DNA of 64,000 nucleotides from Calliopum simillimum (taxonomy: Eukaryota; Arthropoda; Insecta; Diptera; Lauxaniidae), in contig OX638372.1 in the NCBI GenBank assembly GCA_951812925.1, positions 2,728,001 through 2,792,000 on the forward strand, in the 5' to 3' direction. Every line of letters starts with the position of its first letter. Within the stretch, counting starts at the first letter, position 1. Of this stretch, positions 10,615 to 22,992 are shown piece by piece. A program made the translations under genes and the position numbers. Under the pieces are notes generated by a model. That model had not been told where the DNA came from, did not search any database, and was given only the letters and a program-made list of their open reading frames with translations.

Positions 10615-12118
10615 TTCGATTTTACCCAGAAATGATTTATACCCCTGATGAAGGTGACATTCATATCACCAAAACGTAGGGAGCAAATGTAAAATAGTCG
10701 TTTTTACAATTTTTTACATATTATTTCACTGACCAATTCAGCCTATAATAATAATTAATTAACTTTTTTTTTAATTTGATTTTAATCACAGTCGTCGCAT
10801 GGAAGATTTTTTTTTTTTCCAAATCTTACAAATAACCAGGATTCCTTTGTTGATGTTCGTTGTTTTATCAAATCTCATCCATGTACGTTAAATAGTTTCA
10901 GATATGATGCTTAACTTTTACTTTGCTGTGGAAATACACATATCGCAACTGATTTGATTCAATATTTTCCAATCTAATGAAAAGCTTAAAGCTGTTTGAA
11001 AAAGGCTCACCGTTTCATTTTCCTGGTCATATCTCTTATTTTCATCGATATTACCTAGTGATTTGCGAAATTTTTTAATACCCTGCACAATATTCTCCAC
11101 AGTTTATTTTACTGAACAAAGTTTTCTACCAAGAAAAAGCGTAATTTTTATTTTATTTTAAACTTTATTTTTCTATCCAAAACGCTAAAAATACTAAAAG
11201 GAAGTACATAAGCTTTGACATCTTGCTATGTACATTTTTTCGTCGCATTTGTTTTTTTTTTTTTTACAATTAACTTTTAAACTTTATGCAAATGTTTAAC
11301 ACTATATCAAAATACTATAAAAATATATCTATATATGCTATAATTAAATAAACTTATAGTCAAAGCCGTTCCGAGAGTTAGCGGGTCTGAAAAGTATGGA
11401 ATCATCAAGAGTAGTCGATAAGACCAACGGCTCTGTGTATAGTAGATGCACTTATGAATATAACTTAAAATAAAAATATATATACTTATTATTTTAATGC
11501 ATTTCTAGCATGGACTTGGAAAGAAAAAGAACATCTACATAGCTGTAGCTGAAGTTTTAACATCTGTAAGCAAAATACAATACAATAGAACGCTGTAGAA
11601 TATCAAGTTACAAATTTGAATGCTTTTGCCAAATGCATTTTGTAATAATTCGTTTTGCACCAGTAAAAAGTTGTTAAACTGTTGCCTAGATATCAACTTG
11701 ATGGTAAAAAAAAATCAATTTTTAAGGATCATTTCACATTTTTACTGATGTCTTAAATACAATTTGTTTACAAAGTTTTAAAATTTATATAGATAGGTAT
11801 TTTGTTCTCTTAGAATTTTAGTTGCGAAATTTTTTAAGACACTTAAGAAAAGCATTTTTACAAATATATATATATGTACAATTTGCATGAAACAAAGTTT
11901 TTTCTGCTTTTATTATAAATTTAATATCGCTTATATCACTAGCAGGTACATGATTTTATTCTATTCATCTATTCCTTCCTAAAGTTTACGAATCATAATT
12001 TCTTTTGGTTTCTGCTATACAGTGTTTTTTTTTAATTTTATAGCAAAGCACATTTGTTTTAATTATAGCAAGTTCCCATATATTGATCTGATTTAATCTG
12101 ACTAAAGTTACACATACA
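10615..12118. other. Intergenic sequence between the dehydrogenase and rst 3' side
   Basis: AT-rich, with poly-A/T runs and short open frames of low quality. No coding gene recognised. A short AAGCCGTT / AACGGCTC inverted pair sits near 11364 and 11428, but no RNA family could be assigned. Confidence 0.35.
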
Positions 12119-12820
12119 AGGTGTCCCAAAAGAAAGTTCACATTTGTTAATCGTCCTGCATGAACGCAACGAATCCGAGATTTACAAAGCGGTGATTCGG
12201 CATCCACCCACTTTTAACCACGCTGGAAAAATTATTTTGTTTTTTGATATAAAGTAATTTTTAAAGTAATTGGAACCCCTGATTCAATTAATCGAACACC
12301 TTACTTTGACTCATAACTGTGTCTTTCAAGTGTTGATTTTTAAAATGAAAAATAAAGTTTGATTCTTTAGCTATAAAACCTAATCATTTATTTTTTATTT
12401 TGTCATTATTTTATATTTTTAATAACTTTTTTGAAAAAGGTCTGTCGACAAGGTATTTTTCAACTAAGCTACTGGTGGGGAGTTGGAAGTGGCAAATAAT
12501 ATTTTCGAACAGCCAAAAGATGCAAGTAATATTGGTATAGTATCAATTACTGTCCTAGCTTAAACAATTATTGAAAATGGATTTTTTACTGTTCGATTAA
12601 TCGAACATGGAGCACAGCAGGACGGAGCAACGTCACACACGCCCAATACGTCTATTCTACGAGTAGCCTTCACAGAGTCTACCTGCTGAGCTGTCACATA
12701 AAATTTTAGTGTTCGAATAATTGAGTGATATTGGTTATAAGAAAAAAGTTCCCTTTTTCGATAGATGGCTTACTTCCTTTTGAATTTATCCATTAATATA
12801 AACTTTCTTTTGGGACACCT
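12119..12820. mobile_element. Non-autonomous TIR element, Tc1/mariner-like
   Basis: The ends are a perfect 20-bp inverted repeat, AGGTGTCCCAAAAGAAAGTT. The right end is followed by TA. The left flank is CA, which is compatible with a mutated TA target. The interior contains paired ATTAATCGAAC/GTTCGATTAATC words near 12283 and 12592. No transposase coding was recognised. Superfamily is inferred from the short TIR and the TA-like target. Confidence 0.65.
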
Positions 12821-14050
12821 TATATTTATGTATTGTATCAATGAAGTATATAAATATTATGTTATATTATTATGCTTCAATATATGTACATACGTTTAGA
12901 TATTTACGTCATAACTAATTTTAATTGCAACAACTTGCAAAAAATATAAAGTTCTTAACACTTTTCTAATGATTCTACACTAAAGTCATTTATCTGTAGT
13001 CTTCACTTGCAAAACTTTGATGCTTTTAAATTTTTGTGATTTTATGATATCGAATAGTATCTATTGTTGCATTAAATAAATATTTCCAAAGAGTAATTCT
13101 GCGGAGGATTCAATCAAATAAATTAGTGAAATCAGAATATGCGCCGATTTTGCTCCGACATGGCTCATTCGTAATTGAATTTAGAACAAAACCAACAAAT
13201 TGGTTTTTTGCATTTTTTTCCCAAAACTTTTTTAATCCCACGTGAACCCCCAAAAATCCGATAAATAAAATAAAACTTTTTTGAAATGCTTAAAAACAGA
13301 AAATTATGCTATTCAGGGCATTGTCGAGGTTACTGTATCCAAATATGATGTTGGAAAATGGAAAAATTCAAAATGACGCCCGGAAAACTGCGTATATCCC
13401 CATTTTAAGCACCAAAAAAGGAAAAAAATCGTTATAGTGGAGTGCCTGGGGGCTATAGCTTAGAAGTTTTGTTACAGTGATTGAATTTATACGATCGGGG
13501 TGGGATTTTGCTTTTTATACGAGTACTATAAAAAATAAAGTTTACCTTAAATATTTTTGTGCTATTGATTTGTTTATTATTTAAGGTTAGTACAACACAA
13601 AATTAAAAATAACTGAAACACTTTGTTTTTGGCATATATTTTTTTTAAATAATTTTTTTTAAAAATTTTGTTAAATGGCGCATATAATTGTAATGATCTT
13701 AGACCTATGCTGAGCAAAATTGAATGAAATTTCCAAAAGATATTAAGGATTTAATTTTTACATGCTCCGAATTGCAATCGCAATTCGGAAAACTAGCAAG
13801 AATTGGCTTTATTTTGTCGTACCACTTTCAGCTGACTCTATGTATAATAGGATGGAACTAAGCATTTTCAAAATTGTTTACATCTTTTTCCCCACTCATC
13901 TCAAAAACTGTATATGATATCTTTCCTCAATACTACAACTCTGTAACAAATTTTCTAGGCCATTTTTCATTTTTTAGCCACATGAGTTGTTAACCTTTAA
14001 CAGCTCTCTTCTCGAAATCTTATTCTCACACGTAAGCCACCTTTTCATAG
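12821..14050. other. AT-rich flank, possible rst 3' UTR
   Basis: On the - strand this lies downstream of the rst stop codon. No AATAAA was seen within the first ~700 bases after the stop. Candidate - strand signals (TTTATT on +) occur near 13571 and 12389, so a long rst 3' UTR is possible. That is inference. No other coding sequence was recognised. Confidence 0.3.
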
Positions 14051-14190
14051 ACCAGGGGCTGAATCGCCGCATCAGTGAACGTACAATTCCTGACGAAAAA
14101 TCATGTATTTAGTAATGCGAAATACATGTGAAACACATGATTTTACGTCACGAGTTGTATGTTCACGAATACGTCGATTCGACCCCAGGT
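14051..14190. repeat. 140-bp hairpin-forming inverted repeat
   Basis: ACCAGGGGCTGAATCG..GTGAACGTACAA at the left mirrors TTGTATGTTCAC..CGATTCGACCCCAGGT at the right, with AAATCATGT / ACATGATTTT nearer the loop. It is probably a MITE. No convincing duplication flanks it. Confidence 0.6.
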
Positions 14191-14915
14191 TAAATATTAA
14201 GATTTTTGGGAATTTAGACTCTTCTGGTTTTGTTTGATTCTTATATGTAACTACGCAGTGGTGCCATTTTAGAGATCAACGGGATTGCGCACCAAACCTT
14301 TTATCCCAAGAATGATAATTTAAAAGTTATCTGGTTGTAGTATTGAGGTGACAATATAATTAATGGTAGAGGTAGGGCGGCGTTATTGGTTTAAACATTA
14401 TGTTAAACTTTTTTTTGCAACTTTCAAATTCAAAACTACCAAACTTTTGCAAGCAAAACTATTTCTTTTGAAGACCCTATTAAATTAATTAAAATAAATA
14501 AATTGAATTTAATTTCTAATTTGTTTTTGGTTTTAAAACTCTTAATTAATTGAAACATATTATATTACAATACATAAACTTTTGAGACGCCATATAAGTG
14601 TATGGAAGTTGTGATTGCAAGAGATATTGAAATTGAATTTAAGAGGTTCTAGAAATTCTTCGAAATGTTAAAATCTAACGTGTAACGTCCAAATAATGTT
14701 TTCATTTTCGCATATTGACACTTTCTTCACTTGTTGTCTCCCTACAGCAAACTTGCAGGAATAAGTTGGATTTTTTCATTTTTATCATATTTGAGATCAG
14801 TCTTAAATTTTTCATTTCGTTTTGGATGCCAGATTTTTTAAAAACCCATTCTCAATGAGGGCCTTTCAAATCGCTTCGAAGTATAAATATAAATAAGTTT
14901 TTTGAAATTCTAAAC

Positions 14916-17900
14916 CTAAACTGCTGTTGGCGGTGGCAACAGCGACGAATTCGATGTTCTCAAATATGGATTTCCGTAGATGGCACTGTAGCGCGGATCG
15001 ACGCTCAATGGCACCGAATTCGTCACTATATGTGTCGCTGTGCTGTTATTGCTACAACTCCCATTCGGTGATGAGCTGACCACAGATGCTGTGGTCGATT
15101 GCAAACTGGGCAAACCATTATCCTGACGAATATCACGTGAACCGATAATGCTACCTGTAAGCGAACCACCGCCATTCGTTAGAAATGTCATTGGCACTGA
15201 TTGTTGCTGTTGCTGCAACTGTTGTTGCTGCTGTTGCTGCAGCTGATTCTGATGATTGTTGTGCAGTATCGTTGCACTTCCGTTCGATTTAGTGGAGCAG
15301 GTGGTGAGATATTGCGGTGGAGGGCTGTAGTGCGTTGCATAATCACCATATGGTACATAACCACCGGATATATCAACCTTAAGGTCACTATAATTTGAGG
15401 TGCGATCACCAGGTTCCATTTTACCAGCAACGCCGCCATTCTTCGTTATCTGATGCTCACTGATGACATCGGCAGGTGGCAATTTGGTGCGTTTTTTGCA
15501 CTTGTAATAAATGATGATTAGTATTGTAAGTATCATGAGGATCGCCACAGAAGCGATGCCACCTACGATAGTCATGAGCAGCGGTACGCTCTCTATATTG
15601 GGAAAAGAATAAAAAATAAAAAAATAAAAAATAAAACAAGAAGAACCAATCGAAAGATAATTATAAATATGAAATCCACCCTCATCTATTTGAAATCTGT
15701 ATATTAATGCGCAAGACAACAGTTGTCCATCTCTTTTTACTATGTTAAAAATGGAGTACGACTTTAAATTATACACCATCAGAAAGGTATTTGTGTGTAG
15801 ATGATTTTGGCTTTAAGCCTGGTAAAATTATATACAAATTTTTCAATATTAACAAAATACACGGACACACAGAGCTGAAAAAAGAATAAAGCACAAAGAG
15901 AAAGACAAAAACCATAGCCCTGACTTCATGTTTTATGTTTTGTTTATATTTCGCTTGAATTACACCAGGTATGACAAATGAGCTTTTCTATTACGCACCA
16001 AATAGCAAAACAAGATACTAAAAGTGTCCAAAAAGTACCAAAATTATTTAATACATTTGTGGTCGAATTTTGACCACTGGGCGAGATTGATTTTCTAAAC
16101 AACCCCCTAGCTGAGTTGGACACAATTTCCTTACATATATTGATTCTATGAAAACTTACTTTGAGCCTGCAAATTAATTTCAGCCACATCGTTGCCGTAA
16201 TCGTTGACCACTGTACAATTGTACTTTCCATAATGATACGACTGACTGTCGCGTATTATAAGTGTTGATTTAACGCCACCGGGCACTGCATCCACCAATA
16301 TTGAATAGTCATGACCGGACTCTGAGCTAATTTCATGTCCATTAAATGTCCATGATACATGACGTGCTCGAGGCACTGATGTAGCAAAGCACTCAATGCG
16401 TGCGGTATCACCAATTAAACCATATTGATAGCGTGACGAGGAAATACTTGGTGAACCCTTCAAGTAGACAAAAGCATCAGCGGATATTTCAGCGTAGCCT
16501 GGCACGTTTGCTTTGCAATAGTAGCGTCCAGCGGTTTCATTGCTAACACTAAACGTGAGGTTTGAACTGCCACCAACAACCTAAGGATGTGAAAACGACA
16601 AAATTAAAAGAAAATCCTATACAATTTGATCAGAAAAGTCCAGCATACAACACGTACGTTAAGTTTTTTTGATACTTTAGCACAAAAATAATCTCAGGAG
16701 TGCGATTTCGCTCAAACAAAAGCGAAATAAGTGACGAAAGCTTTAAGCTTCCTAATGCATGCTCTTAACAACACTGACGTTAATTATTAAAAAAAATGTG
16801 TCAAAATAAAAATATTCGCATGAAATAAAAAGGTTTTACGCGAAAAAAAAGTTTAATTTTATTCTTACCCTATCAATCGGATGCTGTATCCACACAATAT
16901 CCGGCGTGGGATTTCCATCGACTTCACAATTCAATGTTATCACGCTGCCAATGTCCGCTTCAATGGATTGTGGACGCAGCCTGAAGGTGGGTGCATCTAC
17001 AGGATTACAAGCAAGTGTGAGCAAAGATAGGTAAATAGAGGGAGAGAGATAGAAAATAAATGGCAATTAGTCTTAATTGTCTGATGTACTCTCAAATGAC
17101 TTTGGACATCAAAGTGGCCCATAGTGCTGTCACTACTTACAACTGATATCAAGCGTTTCGCTATCTTCGCTCTTCCCCACGGAGTTTTGGACTTCGCATT
17201 TCACAATTGCATCATGGAACTTGCGAGTAACATTACGTATAACCTGTAACGACGTAACGCAATGTTACGAGAGATGAAAAAAGGAAAAAATAAACAAACG
17301 TAAACAAAAAAATTTGTAATTTTAAGGAAGAAAATAAAACACGATAAGAACTTAAGTAGAAGTTGAAAAAATATTTGTTGGGATTTGTGCTCAAAGTAAT
17401 TTAACCTAAGGTTAGAGGTCCATGCAGAAAATCACAAAGTAACAGAAAAATTTAAAAAAAGCTGAAACTCATGAAATAACATCATCTAAAGAACTATTCA
17501 AAACTTGAAGCACAGTGTCACTATTCTTGTACATACCAGCACCGTGCGAAGGATTTACTCTTAGGGGGGGGGGTGTTTCATACAAAAAAACGAGGGAGAA
17601 CTATACCAACCACTTGATTTGCACTGTTATATATGGGTAAAATATCTTCCTGGGAGGGGTTTGAACCCCCAAAACACCCCCCGTGTGCACGGGCCTGGTA
17701 CATACATATCTCTTTTGGTAACTTTTTTTACTTTCTGAAAAAGTGACTTTATCTTCGCAAAATCAAAAACTTGGTTTTTTTCATTTTCTTAAAACACATA
17801 TTATTTCAAATAAAATGACTGAGTTATGGCATTTTGAAATCGTAAAGTTTATAGATATCGGAGTTCAAAGTTTGTAAACTTTTTCTCCAAAGAAGTAGAA

Positions 17901-20900
17901 GCATAGTAGACCGCCTTTATTGATAATTGACCTAAAATCAATTGTAAAATGTTCGGAACATATTTTAGAACTTAATTCTATCTTAAACTGAAAACCGAAA
18001 AAATGTACCTTATCTCTTGGAGGGTGCAACACACCTTTATTCAATCCGTTCTATTTTTTGCATGGTCCTTAGTATAGGGTGATTTTTTAAGACTGATTGA
18101 AGTTGTTAAAAATAACACAAAAAATTGAATTTTGTTGAACAATTTTTTCTTTCTTGTTTCAGTGCCACTTTTGGACGACTTCTTGATTATTATGGCACAC
18201 ATAATCGTCCAATCGCCCGAAAATATTTTGAAATGTTAATGTCATGTATTGATCTTTCGAATAAAACAAAACTTTTGATTACAATTTAATTTTTTGTGTT
18301 ATTTTTTACAGTTTCAAGTTCTTTCGTGCTTAAGAAAACACCCTATATATACCATACTGCCGTAAAAAACATAAGGCGCAACTTCAGTTACAGCCTTTCA
18401 AACTTTATTTTCCCATCGGATAAAGCAATTTTCTATCTATATTTTAGTCCAATCGCCATTTTTTTACGTTTTCCACTTCTCTTGTAAATTGCAAATAAAG
18501 ATATGTAAACAGGGTGTAAAAAAAAAAAATATTTTTCATAAACAAAATCATAAAAGGCAGTAACTCCATTCAAAAAAGATGAAAATGAAATATAGAGTTT
18601 TATTTCTTAACACCATATATTTTCTATTAAATTCCAATTCATGACCCAGATAGGATGTTTGCCATATTACGGTACATAACTTTAGTACTTTTGTCTATGA
18701 ATACAATTTTAAGGGATTCTCCAGAACTCTTGTGTACATTTCTGTTTTTTTGTTGCTTTAATATTTGTTTCAGATTTATAATTTCTTTGTGCTAATCATA
18801 ATAATTATATTATACATAAATATACATGTAATTTTATACTTAATGATTTTAACAAAAATTTTATGATGCAACTGTTGAATGCATTTCTGTCTTCGGAACA
18901 TATTTAGATATAAGCAGCTGGCTGAAGTATAGCATTTTCCACGCTTTAATTTGTTGCATTTTTCAGCGTAGGCACAACGCACGCCTCAAGTCCAGTTGAA
19001 CATATCTACTTAGTTGGAGCACTACATACGGACAAAAAAAAAAAATGCGTCTGACGATGTTTTTTAGCTCTGTTTACTTATTTCATTTAGGCCACGTCCA
19101 AACAATGGTATTACCAATAATATATCTGGCCACAATATTATAATAAAAAATCGACGCGTTAGCCGTTTACTTAGTAGTTATGACTTTTTTTTGCTAATTA
19201 TTAAGATCAACTTTTTTAACAATATTAAAAATTACACGAAATATCACTGAAATATCCGTGATTAACTTAGAAACATAACTTGTATTGGCCATTTTAGCAA
19301 GTGCAAACTTCATTGTGGCAGCTACATCTTCGTCAATTGATGTTGCTATCGTTACGTCTTCTAATGATGCCGTTTTCAATAATGCAGTACAACTGGTTTC
19401 TACCAACGTATCTTCTCATATGTAATTAATGTAATCATTACATTCTTTCTACTTTAAGATTCTCTACCATAGTTTTTTTTCTTCTTCTCACACTCAACTT
19501 ACCATTTCAGTCTTTTGACCACCAATTATTGGTTCCTCATTGATGTACCAACGATAACGTACATCATTCGGATTAGCATCCGCTTTGCATTCCAAGCGCA
19601 ACTGTGCGTACTCTGGTATTCTGCCACCAGATAAAGCGCCACCAATTACATTGACTTTGACTTTTGGTGCGTATTTTACCTGAAAGGATATAGAAAGAGA
19701 AATTGTTTATATATTGAAGGAGAATGCGCAAATTTTTTCATTGATCTTGCGACTATAACTAAAGTTGCATATGACATGAAAATATAGTTGCATTACCAAT
19801 GCAAACAAATTATTGAAAATATTTATTTTAAAAAGTTTTAAGAGGATAACACGATTTCTTATTTTTTGAATTTCTTACAAATGTTAAATTTTTACACGTT
19901 TAACACATTATATCCAAAGCCATGCCACAGATTTCTAAATTTTTTCTAAAGTATGTACACGAAGAAAAATTCGCGTCATAATTTGAGTTCACTCGGGTGG
20001 TACAAAATTAAGGTAAATATCAGATCATTCGAAAATCCTGAATTGACTAAAAAAGTAAGTTGTCATTATTTTGACCTGAAGTTCTGGTAAAATTTATTAG
20101 AAATAAAGTTGCAATTTTTTTCTCCGTCTAGTTGGAAATCCTACACAAATATGGAGTGAGCACAAATTTTTATAATTGGATTTTTATGAAAAATTTTTTT
20201 TTGGTGGTAAGCCACGGAATATAAAACAATCACTGATGTTGTTACCATTTTTTAAAGGTAAGAAGCACCGGCTCACGTTATAAGAAAAAATTCAACTAAG
20301 TAACTCAGTTTCGAAAAGATTTTATTTTTAAATATTGGTAGGTACCAAATTACCCTACTTATATGTACCACATTACCAGCCCACTTTACAAATACTGATC
20401 AGTATATATACCAAATTGCCCTACCATACATACCACATTACCTGCCAACTTTTTGAAATCACCTTTTTTGACTTTTTTCAGATTATGCTCAATAACTTTT
20501 TTTAACGGAATTGCACACATTTTATTGAAAAATGTTCTGCAGCCAATACTTCACTGATCACCATAAAAAAATTTGGCTGAATTTGATTTAACGGTTCTCT
20601 TGCAAATTTCAAAAAAAGATTACCTATACCACAATAGCATCAGTTCCCATATATATGTATATGCGAGGGCTAGCCTTTAAACAGTTTTCTTGACCGTCCA
20701 CCGATTTAATACATTAGATTATGAGTGTATTGCAATAACAAAAAAAAAAAAAAAAAAACAAATCAAAAACCTTGACGTTTTGACAGTTTCTCTGCCAACA
20801 TTATCTATGTTTGTTAACCAACCACTTCACTTACCTCTACACGTATTCGCACTGAGCGATATGTGCGATCCGCTGTATTTTGAGCCTGACACGTGAAATT

Positions 20901-22907
20901 TGTATTGTGATGCTCCTTTTTCGGTGTTAGCCGCAAAATCGATTTTGCAGTGTAGCGACGTTGGTCGGGCAGCGGGATAACAGTGTACTCGATGTTTTCA
21001 TTGATAACGTTGCCGTGGCCATCAATCCATGTAATCTAAAAGGACATTGCAGAGACAACAAAATATGAGAGATGTTGAAAGGAAAATTGTCGGAACTGAA
21101 TATGAAAGGGTGAAAATGTGCGGAAACTCTTGTGTGTGCTGTAGAAGTAGAATTGACGGTATTGTTGCAGAGTCGGGTAAGGATTGTTGTTAAAAAAACA
21201 ATGGAGTTACTTGAAAAACACTCGCAAAGTGTAAAGTAATCATAAAATAAATTTAAAAGATTTCAATTAAACTTTGAACTTTTCATTAAAATTAAAGAAT
21301 TCGGGCGAATGAAGTTAATTATGAAAATATTTGAAGAAAAACAAATGCAAATTTTTATCTTTTTATTTATAGTACAATCATTTGGGAGAAAAAAATGATG
21401 TTACCTGGAAAGTTTTGCGGGATTTCTGCAAATGAGTTATTTTATAGATTTCGATGTGCTCTTTCAGAATTTCAACTTTGCTACCTCGTATCGTGTTCGC
21501 TCGAGCCGCCATATTGGAAAAATGGCGTCCAAAATCAGTTTTTTACAAATATCTCTTTAACGGTTATATTTAGAGAAAAATTTTTTAGGACAATGTTGTA
21601 GCTTATAAAATTTTCTATAAAAATTACCTTTGAATTGTTTTCGTAAGACTTATAACTCAGGAGATATCTTTATTCAAAATTTTAGAAAAATTAGTAAATT
21701 GTGAATGCCACTTATGAGTAGGCACAGTGATGTGTCAAGCTTATAATTACAATAACTTATGAACGGTAAGTCGCATGTTTAAAATAAAAACACTTATTTA
21801 TAGGGAATAACTTGCGCACAAACATACAATTTTGAAAAAAAAAGTTTTTTCAAAATGGCTCCTAAACGGTTCGTCCTAGAAAAAAAATTGTCCATGCATT
21901 TTGTAGAACGTTCAATTCCCTATAAGGGTCTCTTCGAGCTGTTTTTTCGTCAGACTTACCCCTCATGAGATATAGCGTCTTGAAAATCATTCAAAATTGA
22001 ATATTGTTCTATGCGCTATACTATTTTCAATTTTGAATGATTTTCAAGTCGCGATATCTCATGAAGGGTAAGTCTGACGAAAAAACAGCAAAACTTTCCA
22101 GGTAAAACTACCAAATGACTGTACTATTAATTCATCTATTAAAAAGTTTATAAATATTTAATTCACCCATTTCAGAATTTAAAAATAGTCACACACCAGC
22201 CACATTCTACTATGTAGCGACTTTAATGCTGATCATTTCATGTTCGCATCTCCAAGCATTTTCTCACGCCACTTTTAACTTACCTCTGATGCTGGTTTTC
22301 CACCAACTGACACGCATTCAATATCTACTTTTCGATCTTCCGTTGTATAGATTACATCACCTTGTGTTATTTTCGGTGATTCAGGTGGCACCAAAACATT
22401 CAAAATGGCAAAAGTCGAACGTATCGCTGGCTGTCCTTCCGGTCCAGGACTAACTTGACACTGATAGCGTGCATCATCGTCCAACATCACCGGATATATA
22501 TCAAGTGAGTAGTCACCTTCTTCATCGCTGCCCACCATTGAGTAACGTTCAAAGCCACTCAAATCACGTGAAGTACCCAGCCCAAAATCATCTTTGGTCC
22601 ACTGCAGTAGACCCTGTTTATTGATGACACGACAGGGTAGCGTCACACGTGCCCCAACCACTGCTGTCTGATCTTGCGGCTCCATGGCAAAGCGTTGATT
22701 GTGAAAATTGCCATACGTTCCACTCGATGAGGAAGAGGAATACGATGGGCTTTGGCTACTGCCGCTGCTATCGGGGATGTGCTTAGCATGTGCAATGCAG
22801 ATGAAATGCATACCAATGATGATTGACAGCAATGTCGAAAGCTTGATGAATGATGTTGTTGTTGTTTTTGTTAAGCCTTCCGCTGGTCTATGGAAAAACG
22901 GCGCCAT
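14916..22907 (-). CDS. rst: Roughest (IrreC-Rst) immunoglobulin cell-adhesion receptor
   Basis: The coding exons on the - strand, in order, are 22907-22284, 21035-20835, 19679-19503, 17243-17141, 16996-16869, 16580-16160 and 15592-14916. All have GT/AG junctions and phases close exactly, giving 776 residues (from memory, the fly protein is close to this length). Residues 19-41 form a signal peptide after an 18-residue leader. Five Ig domains follow, with cysteine pairs 92/150, 198/257, 306/350, 392/433 and 475/533. A single membrane helix spans about 556-580. The cytoplasmic tail has KCKKRTKLPPADVISEHQ (PADVI 591-595), SPPPQYLTTC, a Gln run, and a C-terminal PPPTAV suited to a PDZ domain. The paralogue Kirre is less likely, because the DRTSNYSDLKVDISGGYVPY and SLLPPPTAV blocks are Rst-type. 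Known role: homophilic and heterophilic adhesion with Hibris/SNS partners in eye patterning, axon guidance and myoblast fusion. The introns hold MITEs. Confidence 0.95.
17537..17697 (+). mobile_element. hAT MITE copy 1, 161 bp, in an rst intron
   Basis: It lies between rst exons 17141-17243 and 19503-19679. Termini are CAGCACCGTGCG and GTGCACGGGCCTG. GTACATAC flanks both sides (17529-17536, 17698-17705) and fits the hAT nTnnnnAn target. The interior has a G9-10 run and GGAGGGGTTTGAACCCCC. The second copy, inverted, is at 49049-49207. Confidence 0.85.
17750..17930 (+). repeat. Dispersed repeat in rst intron (copy 1 of 2)
   Basis: It matches 56925-57125 in direct orientation. Landmarks are AAAATCAAAAAC, GAGTTATGGCATTT.GAAATCGTAAA, ATAGATATC..AGTTCAAA, TTTTTTCTCCAAAG and AGACCGC. 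Class unknown. Confidence 0.5.
18077..18343 (+). mobile_element. Mariner deletion derivative in an rst intron
   Basis: Termini GGGTGATTTTTTAAGA and TCTTAAG-type GCTTAAGAAAACACCC are an imperfect inverted repeat flanked by TA on both sides. The interior contains a frame reading YGTHNRPIARK. This resembles the YG.HNRPSER motif after the helix-turn-helix of a large insect mariner/Tc-like family. The rest of the transposase is deleted. Confidence 0.65.
19967..20134 (-). repeat. Short TIR repeat, copy 1 (rst intron)
   Basis: The two ends carry CACGAAGAAAAATT and AATTTTTTTCTCCGT (inverted). On the - strand it contains CTAATAAATTTTACCAGAA, shared with copies near 33287 and 54898, plus a TTTTCGAATGA..GATATTTACCTTA block shared with 54872-55075. 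It is probably a MITE. Confidence 0.5.
21372..22124. mobile_element. TIR element with internal hairpin, in the first coding intron of rst
   Basis: Left GTACAATCATTTGG and right CCAAATGACTGTAC are inverted (one mismatch) and flanked by TA. The TIRs extend through GTT.TACCTGGAAAGTTTTGC to about 45 bp. It sits between rst exons 20835-21035 and 22284-22907. No transposase coding seen. Tc1/mariner/pogo-like is inferred from the TA target. Confidence 0.65.
21938..22089. repeat. 152-bp near-perfect palindrome
   Basis: GCTGTTTTTTCGTCAGACTT..CTCATGAGATAT..CTTGAAAATCATTCAAAATTG is mirrored to GCTG's complement at 22089 with only a few mismatches. It forms a long intramolecular hairpin in the rst pre-mRNA and lies inside the 21372-22124 element. 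Confidence 0.8.
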
Positions 22908-22992
22908 GGTTGTGTTTTGTTTTTTTGTTTTTTTTTCGTTGAGTTGGTTTTGTTGTTGGCTGCTGTGGTGGGAATTGTTGAAGTTTAATTAA
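22908..22992 (-). other. rst: rst 5' UTR segment bounded by a splice acceptor
   Basis: Immediately upstream of the rst ATG on the - strand is a non-coding stretch preceded by CTTTCTTTTGATTTCAG|TTAATT. This is a strong polypyrimidine tract and AG, with the exon beginning at 22992. At least one 5' non-coding exon therefore lies at higher coordinates, and 22993 onward is intron. Confidence 0.65.

Noticed and set aside
11350..11445. Possible snoRNA near AAGCCGTTCC..CCAACGGCTC
   Set aside because: C and D boxes do not occur together on one strand with sensible spacing, and no H/ACA layout was seen.
14916..22907. Assigning the receptor to kirre (dumbfounded) rather than rst
   Set aside because: The tail blocks DRTSNYSDLKVDISGG, SPPPQYLTTC and SLLPPPTAV and the GDVIYTTEDRKVDIEC stretch are Rst-type as I know the two paralogues.
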